Shown: positions 27,011 to 38,243, counted from the first letter of the stretch. The stretch: DNA of 64,000 nt from Streptomyces canus (GCF_001514145.1 NZ_KQ948658.1:59288-123287), one strand, 5' to 3'. Notes: generated by a model from the sequence alone, not told the origin. Program-made: numbers and translations.

Positions 27011-27074
27011 TCGAACCGGTTCGAGGATTCCGGGGTAAGAAATCAGCCAGATGCCGATCGTCGAACCGGTTCGC
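27011..27074. promoter_or_regulatory. Two palindromic operators upstream of the LacI gene
   Basis: TCGAACCGGTTCGA (27011-27024) is a perfect 14-bp palindrome; CGAACCGGTTCG (27062-27073) is a perfect 12-bp copy 50 bases further upstream. Symmetry with a central CG step and position make them very likely LacI-family operators. A third copy lies at 27324-27339. Confidence 0.8.
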
Positions 27075-27323
27075 GTGAAGTGAAGGTAGGAGCAACCCGG
27101 GCGGGTGTCAACGCCTCGTGTCGAAATTCTCGTAACGGCCCGGAAACGTTGGCGTGCCGAGATTTATTGTCTGATTTGCCTGGTTGTAACCCAAATACCG
27201 GCGGGCTGGATGCCCGAATCTGTCGACGGTGGACACCGTGCCCCCGCCGGGGACCGTCGGCCGCGCGCGGCCGAGGAGATCCGTGTCGGGGGCTATTGCT
27301 GGCCGTTTCCTCCTGCTAGCGTG

Positions 27324-27339
27324 ATCGAACCGGTTCGAT
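27324..27339. promoter_or_regulatory. Third palindromic operator copy
   Basis: ATCGAACCGGTTCGAT is a perfect 16-bp palindrome with the same core as the two sites nearer the LacI gene. It lies about 340 bases upstream of that gene with no intact gene directly to its right. It could allow DNA looping, or mark the promoter of a gene since lost. Confidence 0.75.
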
Positions 27340-28090
27340 GAATCGCCGTGGGTGAATGACCGTTTTTGAGGCGCCACTTCTGCGGAGATTTGCGGGGCCC
27401 CTCCCCCCTGCGCCGTGTGCATCTGCCGCCCGGAGCTCCCCCTTCGGGCGGCAGGCTGCCACCGAGTGACCGTCACGCTCGTACGTGGCGGCGGCTGCAT
27501 CGCCGATCCGGCACACCACGGATCGGCCCCGTACGTACGCGACGGATCGCATCGGATCGGATCCAGCGGCCGGGACGCCACGGGATGCACGGAGACCTCA
27601 GTGCGACGACGAAGGGCAACGATGGCAGTCGGCGCCGCGGTGGCAGCCGTCGTCACCGGAGCGAGCGCCGAGATCCCCGGACTGCGCCGAGTTCCGGGGC
27701 CGCTGGTTCTCCGAACCCGCCTCCCCGCGCGACGCCTCCCGCACGGTCGACGCCCTTCGGGACCTGCACGACTGCATGGTCGGGCAACGGCATCAAGGAC
27801 CGCGACGAACAGACCTCCGGGCCGTCGGTCAGACCCGTGAGGGCCGTTCCACCCCTCTTTATCTCCCGGGTGAGGAAAGGGAGTTGGGCCGTGTCCACGT
27901 CGACGGCATGCGCCCGGTGGCGGCCGTTTGCGAACCCGTAGCCACGCCTGCGCACGGGCTTGCTCACCGACCACGCGGCCGAGGTTCGCGAACTGAGCAG
28001 GATCCTCCTCCCGGCGCTGCGCCGCGCGGAGAAGCGCCACAACCCGCGCATGGTCCTCCCCGCGCCGTGAACGGCGGCGATCGGCCTGCC
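27340..28090. other. About 750 bases with no intact gene; possible decayed secreted-protein gene
   Basis: The region lies between an operator palindrome and the end of rbsD. Rightward, a signal-like stretch (ATMAVGAAVAAVVTGASA) is read from about 27619, then plausible protein-like text continues in other frames (FRGRWFSEPASPRDASRTVD), as expected after frameshifts. No frame stays convincing. I see no RNA gene. It may be a relic of a gene once controlled by the operator at 27324; this is weak. Confidence 0.35.
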
Positions 28091-28480
28091 CTAGAAGAAC
28101 ACCCCGCACCTGAGCAGCACGTTCGCATACGGCCGTGCCTCGCCCGTGCGGACGACGAGCCGTGCCCGCGCCGACAGCTCCTTGAGCTTCTCGTGGGAGA
28201 CCAGGTCCAGCTCGGGGAAGCGGGCGTCCAGCAGGTCGGCAGCCGCCGGATTGGCGCCCCGTATCTCCGCCGCACCCGTGGCCCCCTCCACGACCAGCTC
28301 GGCGAGCAGCCCGTCGAGGACCTCCGCGAAGGACGGCACCCCGGCCCTGAAAGCCAGGTCGACCACGCGCGGCCCGGCGGGGATCGGCATCCCGGCGTCA
28401 CACACCAGCACCCCGTCCCCGTGCCCCAACTCGGCGAGCGCGCCGGAGAGATGACGGTTCAGTATCCCGGCCTTCTTCAT
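28091..28480 (-). CDS. rbsD: D-ribose pyranase
   Basis: The 129-residue protein matches RbsD over its full length: MKKAGILNRHLSGALAELGH with the catalytic His, VCDAGMPIPAGPRVVDLAF, FPELDLVSHEKLKELSARAR and a C-terminal TGEARPYANVLLRCGVFF. RbsD speeds conversion of beta-ribopyranose to ribofuranose, the form used by ribokinase. ATG at 28480 overlaps the rbsK stop (ATGA), so translation is coupled. It is the last gene of the rbs operon. Confidence 0.95.
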   Translation of the reverse strand: MKKAGILNRHLSGALAELGHGDGVLVCDAGMPIPAGPRVVDLAFRAGVPSFAEVLDGLLAELVVEGATGAAEIRGANPAAADLLDARFPELDLVSHEKLKELSARARLVVRTGEARPYANVLLRCGVFF

Positions 28481-29379
28481 ACGGCCCCGACCTCCTCCGC
28501 CGTGGGGAAGGAGTCCTGCGCACCCTTCCGGGTCACCGCGACCGCCCCGACCCGGGACGCGTACGCGGCCGCCTCCGCCAGTGCGGAACCGGCCCCGAGC
28601 CGAAAGGCCAGCGCCGCCGTGAAGGCGTCCCCCGCACCCGTCGTGTCCACGGCGTCCACCTTCACCGACGCCACCCGGGTCACCCCCGCCGAGGAGGCCA
28701 CCAGCGACCCCTGCGCGCCCAGCGTCACCACCACCGACCGCGGCCCCTTCGCGAGCAGCAGCCGCGCCCAGTCCTCCGGCGCGTCACTCACGCACGCGTC
28801 CCCGAGGATCACCTTCGCCTCGTGCTCGTTGACGATCAGCGGATCACAGGCCGCGAGGACCTCGGTCGGCAGCGGCCGCGGCGGTGACGGGTTCAGCACG
28901 AACCGGCTGCCCGGCGCCAGATTCCGTACGACCTCCACGACCGTCTCCAGCGGGATCTCCAGCTGGGTCGACACCACCCGCGAGGCGTGGAAGAGGCTGA
29001 CCGCGGTCCGTACGTCCCCCGGCGTGAGGCGCCCGTTGGCGCCCGGCGACACCACGATGCTGTTGTCCCCCGACGGGTCCACGGTGATCAGCGCGACCCC
29101 CGTCGGTGCCCCGCCCACCAGCACACCCACCGTGTCCACCCCGGCCGCCCGCTGGGAGTCCAGCAGCAGCCGCCCGTGACCGTCGTCGCCTACGCGGGCC
29201 AGCAACGCCGTACGCGCGCCCAGCCGGGCGGCCGCGACCGCCTGGTTGGCGCCCTTGCCCCCCGGATGCACGGCCAGATCCGAGCCGAGCACCGTCTCCC
29301 CGGCCCCCGGCCGCCGCTCCACGCCGATCACCAGGTCGGCGTTGGCCGACCCGACTACCAGAAGGTCGTAGTCGTCCAT
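28477..29379 (-). CDS. rbsK: Ribokinase
   Basis: The 300-residue PfkB-family kinase has LVVGSANADLVIGVERRPGA, the sugar-binding GGKGANQAVAAARLGA and the catalytic DTTGAGDAFTAALAFRLGAG near the C-terminus. RbsK phosphorylates D-ribose to ribose-5-phosphate in the cytoplasm for the pentose phosphate pathway. It follows the transporter gene by 66 bases and overlaps rbsD by four, matching the standard rbs order apart from rbsD being last. Confidence 0.94.
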   Translation of the reverse strand: MDDYDLLVVGSANADLVIGVERRPGAGETVLGSDLAVHPGGKGANQAVAAARLGARTALLARVGDDGHGRLLLDSQRAAGVDTVGVLVGGAPTGVALITVDPSGDNSIVVSPGANGRLTPGDVRTAVSLFHASRVVSTQLEIPLETVVEVVRNLAPGSRFVLNPSPPRPLPTEVLAACDPLIVNEHEAKVILGDACVSDAPEDWARLLLAKGPRSVVVTLGAQGSLVASSAGVTRVASVKVDAVDTTGAGDAFTAALAFRLGAGSALAEAAAYASRVGAVAVTRKGAQDSFPTAEEVGAV

Positions 29380-29445
29380 GAATGACTCCCCTAGTCAGTG
29401 ACGCGGGGCGGGCAGTCGAAGCGACCGCCCGCCCGTGCGCCGTCG

Positions 29446-31395
29446 TCAGCCCGTGAAACCGGCCACGTTCTCCTTGGTGACCACCTTCACCGGCACCTTG
29501 ATCGTCTCCTCGACCTTCTTGCCCTCGAGGGCCTTCAGCGCGTTGTCCACCGCGATCTTGCCCAGCTGGGAAGGCTGTTGTGCCACAGACGCGTACAGCG
29601 TGCCGTCCTTCACCGCGTTCAGGCCGTCCGGCGTGCCGTCGAAGCCGACCACCGAGACCGACGTGCCGGCCTTGGAGCCCAGCGCCTTGATCGCGCCGAG
29701 CGCCATCTCGTCGTTGGCGGCGATGACACCCTGGACGTCCGGGTGGGCCTGGAGCAGGTTCGACATCACGTCGAGACCCTTGGTGCGGTCGAAGTCGGCG
29801 GGCTGCTGCGCGACGACCTGGATGCCCGGGTACGCCTTGAGACCCCGGGCGAAACCCGCCGCACGCTCACGGGCGGCCGACGTGCCCGCCTGGCCCTGGA
29901 GGATCACGATCCTGCCCTTGCCGCCGAGCTTCTCGCCGATGGTCTTGGCGGCGAGCTCACCGCCGGCGACGTTGTCGGAGGCGACCAGCGCGTCCACGGA
30001 GGCCTTGTTGACGCCCCGGTCCACCGCGATGACCGGGATCTTCGCCTTGTCGGCGGCCTTCACCGAGTTGCTCGCCGCGTCCGAGTCCACCGGGTTGACG
30101 ATGATCGCGCCGAGGTTCGAACTGGTGAAGTTCTGCAGCTGGTTGGCCTGCTGGGACGCGTCGTTCTGCGCGTCCGTGACGGTCAGGTCCAGGCCCAGCT
30201 TCTCCGCCTCGGCCTGGGCGCCGGACCGGATCTGCACGAAGAAGGGGTTGTTGAGCGTCGACAGCGACAGACCCACCTTCGGGTTCGCCGTCGAGGACGA
30301 GCCGTTGTGCAGGAAGGAGGTCGCGCCGACGATCGCCACGGTGACCACGGCCGCCAGACCGTACGTCGCCGCCTGGCGCCCCTTGCCGCCCTGCGAGGCA
30401 CCGGCCACCGGGGTCGCCCCGGCCTTGCGGCGCAGCGTGTCGAGCAGCACGGCCAGCGCGATGACGACACCGATGACGACCTGCTGCCAGAACGCGGACA
30501 CGTTCAGCAGGTTGAGGCCGTTGCGCAGCACCGCCAGGATCAGCGCGCCGATCAGCGTCCCGGACGCCTTGCCGGTGCCACCGGCCAGCGAGGCACCGCC
30601 GATGACGACCGCGGCGATCGCGTCCAGCTCGTAACCGTCGGCGGCCTGCGGCTGAGCGGAGGACAGCCGGGCGGCGAGCACGACACCCGCGACGGCGGCG
30701 AACACACCGGACAGCGCGTAGATGGCGAGCTTCTGCTTCTTCACCCGGAGGCCGGAGAGACGGGCCGCCTCCTCGTTGCCGCCGATCGCGTACATCGAGC
30801 GGCCGATGTACGTCCGTGCGAGCACGAAGGCCGCGAGGAGCCCCATGACGACCATGACGAGCACGGGCACCGGCAGCCAACCGCCCAGCGTGTCACCGAG
30901 GTGCGAGACCGAGTCGGGGAAGGCGATCGGGGAGCCCTCGGAGATCACCAGCGACAGACCGCGGGCCACCGAGAGCATCGCCAGGGTCGCGATGAACGGG
31001 GGGAGTTTGCCGTAGGCGATCAGGAAGCCGTTGACGAGACCGGCCGCGATGCCGGTCACGACGGCCAGCAGGACCGCTATGAGGACCGGCACCCCGTGTG
31101 ACGTCGCGCTCCACGCCAGGACGGTGGCCGACAGGGCCGCCACCGAGCCCACCGACAGGTCGATGCCGGCCGAGACGATCACGAAGGTCACACCGAAGGC
31201 GAGGACGGCGGTCACGGCCGCCTGGACGCCGACGTTGAGCAGGTTGTCGGTGGTGAGGAAGTCGCCCGACAGCGCCGACATGGCGACGACGAGGACGATC
31301 AGCGCGGTCAGCGCGCCGTTGTCGAGGAGCAGCCGGCGCAGGCCGCCGGTGGCGCTATCAGCGCTCGATGTGCTCTTGAGCGTGTCAGTGGCCAC
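29446..31395 (-). CDS. rbsC-rbsB: Ribose ABC permease fused to its substrate-binding protein
   Basis: This 649-residue protein is two transport components in one chain. Residues 1-325 are an RbsC-like permease ([38 protein letters not shown]). After a short basic linker, one extra helix (about 343-361) leads outward, and residues 372-649 are an RbsB-type periplasmic-binding fold ([53 protein letters not shown]). The binding domain is thus tethered to the permease rather than being a free lipoprotein. The gene overlaps rbsA by 11 bases. The frame is continuous, so the fusion is not a sequencing split. Confidence 0.93.
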   Translation of the reverse strand: MATDTLKSTSSADSATGGLRRLLLDNGALTALIVLVVAMSALSGDFLTTDNLLNVGVQAAVTAVLAFGVTFVIVSAGIDLSVGSVAALSATVLAWSATSHGVPVLIAVLLAVVTGIAAGLVNGFLIAYGKLPPFIATLAMLSVARGLSLVISEGSPIAFPDSVSHLGDTLGGWLPVPVLVMVVMGLLAAFVLARTYIGRSMYAIGGNEEAARLSGLRVKKQKLAIYALSGVFAAVAGVVLAARLSSAQPQAADGYELDAIAAVVIGGASLAGGTGKASGTLIGALILAVLRNGLNLLNVSAFWQQVVIGVVIALAVLLDTLRRKAGATPVAGASQGGKGRQAATYGLAAVVTVAIVGATSFLHNGSSSTANPKVGLSLSTLNNPFFVQIRSGAQAEAEKLGLDLTVTDAQNDASQQANQLQNFTSSNLGAIIVNPVDSDAASNSVKAADKAKIPVIAVDRGVNKASVDALVASDNVAGGELAAKTIGEKLGGKGRIVILQGQAGTSAARERAAGFARGLKAYPGIQVVAQQPADFDRTKGLDVMSNLLQAHPDVQGVIAANDEMALGAIKALGSKAGTSVSVVGFDGTPDGLNAVKDGTLYASVAQQPSQLGKIAVDNALKALEGKKVEETIKVPVKVVTKENVAGFTG

Positions 31396-32905
31396 GAGCG
31401 GCCTCCTTGTCGGTCGTGGGGTTGCTGACGGCGAGTGCCATCACGGAGTCCTGCGTGGCCTCGTCGGCGGCGAGTTCGCCGGCGATCCGGCCCTGGGCCA
31501 TCACCAGCACCCGGTCGCTCATGCCGAGCACCTCGGGCAGATCGCTGGAGATCATGAGGACGGCGGCACCGGCCGCGGTGAGTTCGTTGATGAGCTGGTA
31601 GATCTCGACCTTGGCGCCGACGTCGATCCCGCGCGTCGGCTCGTCGAGGATCAGCACCTTGGTGTCGGCGAGCAGCCACTTGCCGATGACGACCTTCTGC
31701 TGGTTGCCGCCGGAGAGCGTTCGCACGTGCTGATGCAGGCCCGCCATCCGCACCCCGAGCTGCTCGGCGATCCGCGCGGCGGCCTCCCGCTGCGCCTTGA
31801 GGTCGACGAGCCCCGCGCGCGTGGCGGCCCGCATGGTCACCAGCCCCAGGTTCTCCTCGACCGACTGGTCGAGCACCAGGCCCTGGCCCTTGCGGTCCTC
31901 GGGGATCAGACCGATCCCGGCCGCCATGGCGGCGCCCACGTCGTGCCCCTTGAGGGGCGCCCCGGAGACCTTCACGGCCCCCTTGTCGTACGGGTCGGCG
32001 CCGAACACGGCCCGCACCACCTCGGTACGGCCCGCTCCGACCAGCCCGGCGATGCCGACGACCTCTCCGGCGTGCACCTCGAAGCCGATGTCGTGGAAGA
32101 CGCCGTCGCGGGTGAGCCCCTCGACCTTCAGCAGGGCCGCTCCGGTGTCGCCGCGCTCGCGCGGGTACTGCTGCTCGATCGATCGCCCCACCATGAGGCG
32201 TACGAGCTCGTCCTCGGGCGTGGAGGCGGGCACCTGCCCGACCGACTTCCCGTCCCGGATGACCGTGACCCGGTCGCCGAGGGCGGCGATCTCCTCCAGG
32301 TGATGGGTGATGAAGACGATCCCCACCCCGTCCTCGCGCAGCGTGCGCACGATCGCGAAGAGCTTGTCGACCTCCTCGGAGGTGAGCACGGCCGTCGGCT
32401 CGTCCATGATCAGCACGCGCGCGTTCAGGCTCAGCGCCTTGGCGATCTCGACCATCTGGAGCCGGGCGATGCCGAGTTCCCGCACACGCGCGCGTGGCGA
32501 CACGTTGACCCCGACGCGCTTCAGCAGCACCTCGGCGTCGGCCTCCATCGTCCTGCGGTCGACCATCCCGAGGCGGCGCGGCTGCCGGCCCAGGAAGATG
32601 TTCTCGGCGACCGTCAGATCGGGGACGAGGTTGAACTCCTGGTAGATGGTGGCGATCCCCAGCCGCTCGGCGTCCTGCGCCCCGCGGATGTGCACCTGAT
32701 GGCCGTCCACCAGCACGCGGCCCTCGTCGGGGTGGTAGGCGCCCGACAGCATCTTGATCAGCGTGCTCTTGCCGGCGCCGTTCTCGCCGAGCAGTACGTG
32801 CACCTCGCCGCGGCGCAGGTCGAAGTCGACGCCGTCGAGCGCGACCACGCCGGGGAAGGACTTCCGTATGCCCTCGATGCGCAGCAACTCGTCCTCGTTG
32901 CTCAC
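31385..32905 (-). CDS. rbsA: Ribose ABC transporter ATP-binding protein
   Basis: GTG at 32905 follows CAGGAG and overlaps the rbsR stop by four bases. The 506-residue protein contains two ABC cassettes, as in all RbsA/XylG-type subunits: the first with [16 protein letters not shown] and [11 protein letters not shown], the second with a degenerate nucleotide site ([18 protein letters not shown]), [16 protein letters not shown] and [15 protein letters not shown]. It energises uptake through the RbsC-RbsB fusion. The gene lies between rbsR and the fused transporter in a tightly coupled operon. Confidence 0.94.
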   Translation of the reverse strand: MSNEDELLRIEGIRKSFPGVVALDGVDFDLRRGEVHVLLGENGAGKSTLIKMLSGAYHPDEGRVLVDGHQVHIRGAQDAERLGIATIYQEFNLVPDLTVAENIFLGRQPRRLGMVDRRTMEADAEVLLKRVGVNVSPRARVRELGIARLQMVEIAKALSLNARVLIMDEPTAVLTSEEVDKLFAIVRTLREDGVGIVFITHHLEEIAALGDRVTVIRDGKSVGQVPASTPEDELVRLMVGRSIEQQYPRERGDTGAALLKVEGLTRDGVFHDIGFEVHAGEVVGIAGLVGAGRTEVVRAVFGADPYDKGAVKVSGAPLKGHDVGAAMAAGIGLIPEDRKGQGLVLDQSVEENLGLVTMRAATRAGLVDLKAQREAAARIAEQLGVRMAGLHQHVRTLSGGNQQKVVIGKWLLADTKVLILDEPTRGIDVGAKVEIYQLINELTAAGAAVLMISSDLPEVLGMSDRVLVMAQGRIAGELAADEATQDSVMALAVSNPTTDKEAARGH

Positions 32906-33942
32906 GACTCGCTCCTGTTCGTTACGGGGTCCACTGCGACGTTCCTGGGTGAGGGCTCGCCGCAGGAGCGGCGAACGACGAGACGGGCGGGGAGGGTGAC
33001 CGACTCGGGGGGCCGCCCCTCGATGCGGTCCACGAGCGCGCGCACCGCGGCCCGCCCCAGCTCGCCCGTGGGCTGGGCGATCGCGGTGATCGGCGGATCG
33101 GTGTGCACGAACCACGGGATGTCGTCGAACGCGGCCAGGGCGATGTCCTGCGGTACGCGCATCCCACGCGCGCGTACGGCGTCCAGCGCGCCGAGCGCCA
33201 TCAGGTTGTCGGCCGCGAAGACGACCTCGGGCGGCTCGGGCAGGTCGAGGAAGCCCTCGGTGACCCGCCGCCCGCTCTCGGCCTGGAAGTCGCCCTGCCC
33301 GATATAGGCGTCGGGCAGATCGAGGCCGTACGCCCGGAGTGCCTCCCGGAAGGCCGCGACACGCTCCTGGCCGGTGGTGGTCGCCGCCGGGCCCGCGATG
33401 ATGGCGAGCCTGCGGTGCCCCAGCCCGTGCAGATGGGCGACGAGATCCCGTATGGCGGCCCGTCCGTCCGACCGGACGACCGGCACGGCCACGCCCGGCA
33501 TCCACCGGTCCACGAAGACCATCGGCGTCCCCGCGCGCACGGCGTCCAGCATCAGCGGAGAGCCGCCGTCGGTGGGGGAGACCAGAAGTCCGTCGATCCG
33601 CCGGTCGAGCAGGTTCCGTACGTGATGATCCTGGAGGTCTGGCCGCTCGTCGGCGTTGCCGATGATCACGCTGTACCCCAGCGCGCGGGCCTCCTCCTCG
33701 ACGGAGCGGGCCAGCTCGGTGAAGTAGGGGTTCATGACGTCGCTGATGACCAGGCCGAGGGTGTGGGTCTGGTCGGTGCGCAGGGAGCGGGCGACGGCGT
33801 TCGGGCGGTAGCCCAGCGTCTCCACTGCGGCCAGCACGCGCGTGCGTGCGTCCGCGCTGACCGACGGATGGTCGTTCAGGACCCGCGACACCGTGGCGAC
33901 GGAGACCCCCGCCTCGGCAGCGACATCCTTGATGCTCGCCAT
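32902..33942 (-). CDS. rbsR: LacI-family repressor of the ribose operon
   Basis: ATG at 33942 begins at the DNA-binding domain (ASIKDVAAEAGVSVATVSRV). The 346-residue protein has a ribose-binding-protein-like effector domain (HTLGLVISDVMNPYFTELAR; LGHRRLAIIAGPAATTTGQE; LAAFDDIPWFVHTDPPITAI). It is the first gene of the operon and is coupled to rbsA, so it represses its own promoter. Two 18-base direct repeats carrying ATCGAT lie just upstream as probable operators. Confidence 0.92.
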   Translation of the reverse strand: MASIKDVAAEAGVSVATVSRVLNDHPSVSADARTRVLAAVETLGYRPNAVARSLRTDQTHTLGLVISDVMNPYFTELARSVEEEARALGYSVIIGNADERPDLQDHHVRNLLDRRIDGLLVSPTDGGSPLMLDAVRAGTPMVFVDRWMPGVAVPVVRSDGRAAIRDLVAHLHGLGHRRLAIIAGPAATTTGQERVAAFREALRAYGLDLPDAYIGQGDFQAESGRRVTEGFLDLPEPPEVVFAADNLMALGALDAVRARGMRVPQDIALAAFDDIPWFVHTDPPITAIAQPTGELGRAAVRALVDRIEGRPPESVTLPARLVVRRSCGEPSPRNVAVDPVTNRSES

Positions 33943-33969
33943 CGCCGCTCCACCTCCTCGTGGAACTCG

Positions 33970-34021
33970 TGGAATCGATTACACGACTCCGTACAGGGAG
34001 GATTGGAATCGATTACACGAC
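33970..34021. promoter_or_regulatory. Two direct-repeat operators for RbsR
   Basis: The 18-base TGGAATCGATTACACGAC occurs at 33970-33987 and identically at 34004-34021, 34 bases apart. Within each, GTGTAATCGATTCCA on the reverse strand has the central ATCGAT palindrome and TGTAA/TTCCA half-sites of LacI-family operators. They begin 28 bases upstream of the rbsR ATG, in its promoter region. Confidence 0.8.
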
Positions 34022-34442
34022 GGTTTGGCAAGACCCCGAGACAGGATCGTGATGTCGCGGGGCGGAGCGGAGGACGGGCGGGGCCTGAGGTGCACTCCCC
34101 CGGAAGGGGGTGCTTCCAGCAGCGCCGTCGTCATGCGCCGCGGCTCCGTGTCCTCCGCCGCGAAGCGGCTGATGACACGGCCGGCCTCCTCCGCCGTGCG
34201 GCCGCACGCTCCCCGCACGCGAACGGCCCGGCGGAAGGCCGCCCCCCACGCTCCCGTTCGGCACCCTCACGACATGCCCGTTCCCCGCGGCCGACCTGAT
34301 CCGCGGGACAGGACAGCCGCGTCCACGGCGAACTGCCCGGCGCCGCCCCGGAGGCCAGGGCGATATGTGGGGACCTGCATGAAGCGGCCCACCCGATCCG
34401 GGTGACCGGGGCGCTGTCGGTGCCGGGCGGTACCGTCGGGTC
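34022..34442. other. 421-base gap between the rbs operators and recD2; nothing recognised
   Basis: The segment is GC-rich and shows no frame with convincing codon bias or motifs on either strand, no tRNA and no strong hairpin. It must contain the recD2 promoter; I could not identify it with confidence. Confidence 0.5.
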
Positions 34443-36698
34443 ATGTCCAATCAGGCGGGGGCCTCCACGGGTGAACGACGACTGGCCGTACTCGAAGGCG
34501 TGCTGGAGCGAATCACGTACGCCAACGAGGACAACGGCTACACGGTCGCCCGAGTCGACACCGGCAGAGGCGGCGGCGACCTCCTCACCGTCGTCGGCGC
34601 GCTGCTCGGCGCCCAGGTGGGGGAGTCCCTGCGGATGGAGGGGCGTTGGGGCTCCCATCCGCAGTACGGCAAGCAGTTCACCGTCGAGAACTACACGACC
34701 GTCCTGCCGGCCACCGTCCAGGGCATCCGCCGCTATCTGGGCTCCGGGCTCGTCAAGGGCATCGGCCCCGTCTTCGCCGACCGCATCACCCAGCACTTCG
34801 GCATGGACACCCTGAAGATCATCGAGGAGGAGCCGAAGCGGCTCATCGAAGTCCCGGGGCTCGGCCCCAAGCGCACCAAGAAGATCGCCGACGCCTGGGA
34901 GGAGCAGAAGGCGATCAAGGAGGTCATGCTCTTCCTCCAGAGCGTCGAGGTGTCCACCTCCGTCGCCGTGCGCATCTACAAGAAGTACGGCGACGCCTCG
35001 ATCTCGGTCGTGAAGAACCAGCCCTACCGGCTCGCCGCCGACGTCTGGGGCATCGGCTTCCTCACCGCCGACAAGATCGCCCAGTCCGTCGGCATCCCCC
35101 ACGACAGCCCGGAGCGCGTCAAGGCGGGCCTGCAGTACGCCCTTTCGCAGTCCGCCGACCAGGGGCACTGCTACCTCCCCGAGGAACAGCTGATCGCCGA
35201 CGCGGTGAAACTCCTCCAGGTCGACACCGGCCTGGTCATCGAGTGCCTCGCCGAACTCGCCCTGCCCGACGAGGACTCCGGCGAGCCGGGTGTCGTACGG
35301 GAGAAGGTGCCCGGGTCGGAGCCCGGATCGCCGCCTGTCACCGCCATCTACCTCGTCCCCTTCCACCGCGCCGAACTCTCCCTCTCCGCCCAGCTGTTGC
35401 GCCTCCTGCGGACCGACCAGGACCGGATGCCGGCCTTCCACGACGTGGCCTGGGACAAGGCGCTGGGCTGGCTGAAGTCCCGTACCGGAGTGGAGCTCGC
35501 GCCCGAGCAGGAGGCCGCCGTCAGGCTCGCGCTGACCAAGAAGGTCGCCGTCCTCACCGGCGGCCCCGGCTGCGGCAAGTCCTTCACCGTCCGCTCGATC
35601 GTGGAGCTGGCCCGCGCCAAGAAGGCCAAGGTCGTCCTCGCGGCGCCGACCGGCCGGGCCGCCAAGCGCCTCGCCGAACTCACCGGCGCCGACGCCTCCA
35701 CCGTCCACCGCCTGCTGGAGCTGAAGCCCGGCGGCGACGCGGCCTACGACAAGGACCGCCCGCTCGACGCCGACCTGGTGGTGGTCGACGAGGCCTCCAT
35801 GCTGGACCTGCTGCTCGCCAACAAGCTGGTGAAGGCCGTGCCTCCGGGCGCGCACCTGCTGTTCGTCGGGGACGTCGACCAACTGCCCAGCGTCGGCGCG
35901 GGCGAGGTCCTGCGGGATCTGCTCGCCGACGGCGGCCCGGTCCCCGCGGTGCGCCTCACCCGCGTGTTCCGGCAGGCCCAGCAGTCCGGAGTCGTCACCA
36001 ACGCCCACCGGATCAACGCCGGACAGCACCCCGTCACCGACGGCATGAAGGACTTCTTCCTCTTCGTCGAGGACGACACCGAGGAGGTCGGCCGGCTCAC
36101 GGTGGATGTGGCGGCCCGTCGGATTCCGGCCAAATTCGGCCTCGACCCGCGCCGGGACGTTCAGGTGCTCGCCCCCATGCACCGAGGCCCCGCGGGCGCC
36201 GGCACGCTCAACGGTCTGCTCCAGCAGGCCATCACCCCGGCCCGTCCCGACCTCGCGGAGAAGCGGTTCGGCGGCCGGGTCTTCCGGGTCGGCGACAAGG
36301 TCACCCAGATTCGCAACAATTACGAGAAGGGCACCAACGGTGTCTTCAACGGCACCGTGGGCGTGGTCACCTCGCTCGATCCTGTCGACCAGCGCCTCAC
36401 CGTGCTGACGGACGAGGACGAGGAGGTGCCGTACGAGTTCGACGAGCTGGACGAACTGGCCCACGCGTACGCGGTGACCATCCACCGTTCACAGGGCAGC
36501 GAGTATCCCGCCGTGGTGATCCCGGTCACCACCAGCGCCTGGATGATGCTGCAGCGGAACCTGCTGTACACGGCGGTCACGCGGGCGAAGAAGCTGGTCG
36601 TCCTCGTCGGTTCGCGCAAGGCGATCGGTCAGGCGGTGCGCACGGTCTCGGCGGGGCGGCGCTGCACGGCGCTCGACTTCCGGCTCTCGGGCCTGTGA
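34443..36698 (+). CDS. recD2: RecD2-type SF1 DNA helicase
   Basis: The 751-residue protein has a RecD2 N-terminal region with tandem helix-hairpin-helix motifs (YLGSGLVKGIGPVFADRITQ; LIEVPGLGPKRTKKIADAW) and an SF1B helicase core. Walker A is LTGGPGCGKSFTVRSIVELA (about 371-390), motif Ia APTGRAAKRLAELTGA, Walker B VVVDEASMLDL, and late motifs include VGDKVTQIRNNYEKGTNGVF and AYAVTIHRSQGSEYPAVV. RecD2 is a 5'-3' helicase working without RecBC in genome maintenance. The gene stands alone ahead of gltA. Length is normal for the family. Confidence 0.93.
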   Translation: MSNQAGASTGERRLAVLEGVLERITYANEDNGYTVARVDTGRGGGDLLTVVGALLGAQVGESLRMEGRWGSHPQYGKQFTVENYTTVLPATVQGIRRYLGSGLVKGIGPVFADRITQHFGMDTLKIIEEEPKRLIEVPGLGPKRTKKIADAWEEQKAIKEVMLFLQSVEVSTSVAVRIYKKYGDASISVVKNQPYRLAADVWGIGFLTADKIAQSVGIPHDSPERVKAGLQYALSQSADQGHCYLPEEQLIADAVKLLQVDTGLVIECLAELALPDEDSGEPGVVREKVPGSEPGSPPVTAIYLVPFHRAELSLSAQLLRLLRTDQDRMPAFHDVAWDKALGWLKSRTGVELAPEQEAAVRLALTKKVAVLTGGPGCGKSFTVRSIVELARAKKAKVVLAAPTGRAAKRLAELTGADASTVHRLLELKPGGDAAYDKDRPLDADLVVVDEASMLDLLLANKLVKAVPPGAHLLFVGDVDQLPSVGAGEVLRDLLADGGPVPAVRLTRVFRQAQQSGVVTNAHRINAGQHPVTDGMKDFFLFVEDDTEEVGRLTVDVAARRIPAKFGLDPRRDVQVLAPMHRGPAGAGTLNGLLQQAITPARPDLAEKRFGGRVFRVGDKVTQIRNNYEKGTNGVFNGTVGVVTSLDPVDQRLTVLTDEDEEVPYEFDELDELAHAYAVTIHRSQGSEYPAVVIPVTTSAWMMLQRNLLYTAVTRAKKLVVLVGSRKAIGQAVRTVSAGRRCTALDFRLSGL

Positions 36699-36802
36699 GG
36701 AGCGTCAATGGTGAGCCTTCACAAAAAATGATCGATCAAATGAGTCACGTGGGTCACAGAGCCCTTCCGGATGCGGTTGCGGACGGGCAGGATGAGCAAG
36801 TT

Positions 36803-36821
36803 GGCGGCACTCAGTGCCGCC
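36803..36821 (+). terminator. Hairpin between recD2 and gltA
   Basis: GGCGGCAC and GTGCCGCC form a perfect 8-bp stem with a 3-base loop, 105 bases after recD2 and about 110 before gltA. It has no T-tract. It may end recD2 transcripts or lie in the gltA leader. The same 231-base gap has a TGATCGATCA palindrome (36729-36738). Confidence 0.4.
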
Positions 36822-36929
36822 GATACGCCCAACGGCCGACCCCGAGTGCACTCTCCTGCGCCAAATGGGGGATGGTAGAGACAGTCAGGGCAACCTCGAA
36901 GAAGAGGCACAACGTCGGTGAGGGATGAC

Positions 36930-38219
<1,290 letters not shown>

Positions 38220-38243
38220 CACCTGGCGGTGAGGTTGTTGAGG

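Noticed and set aside
29398..31101. Rightward open frame of 567 codons opposite the rbsC-rbsB fusion
   Set aside because: Arg/His/Asp-rich shadow of a well-supported gene.
36918..36929. ATG four codons upstream as the gltA start
   Set aside because: The GTG at 36930 has the better spaced GAGGG and the N-terminus usual for actinobacterial citrate synthase.
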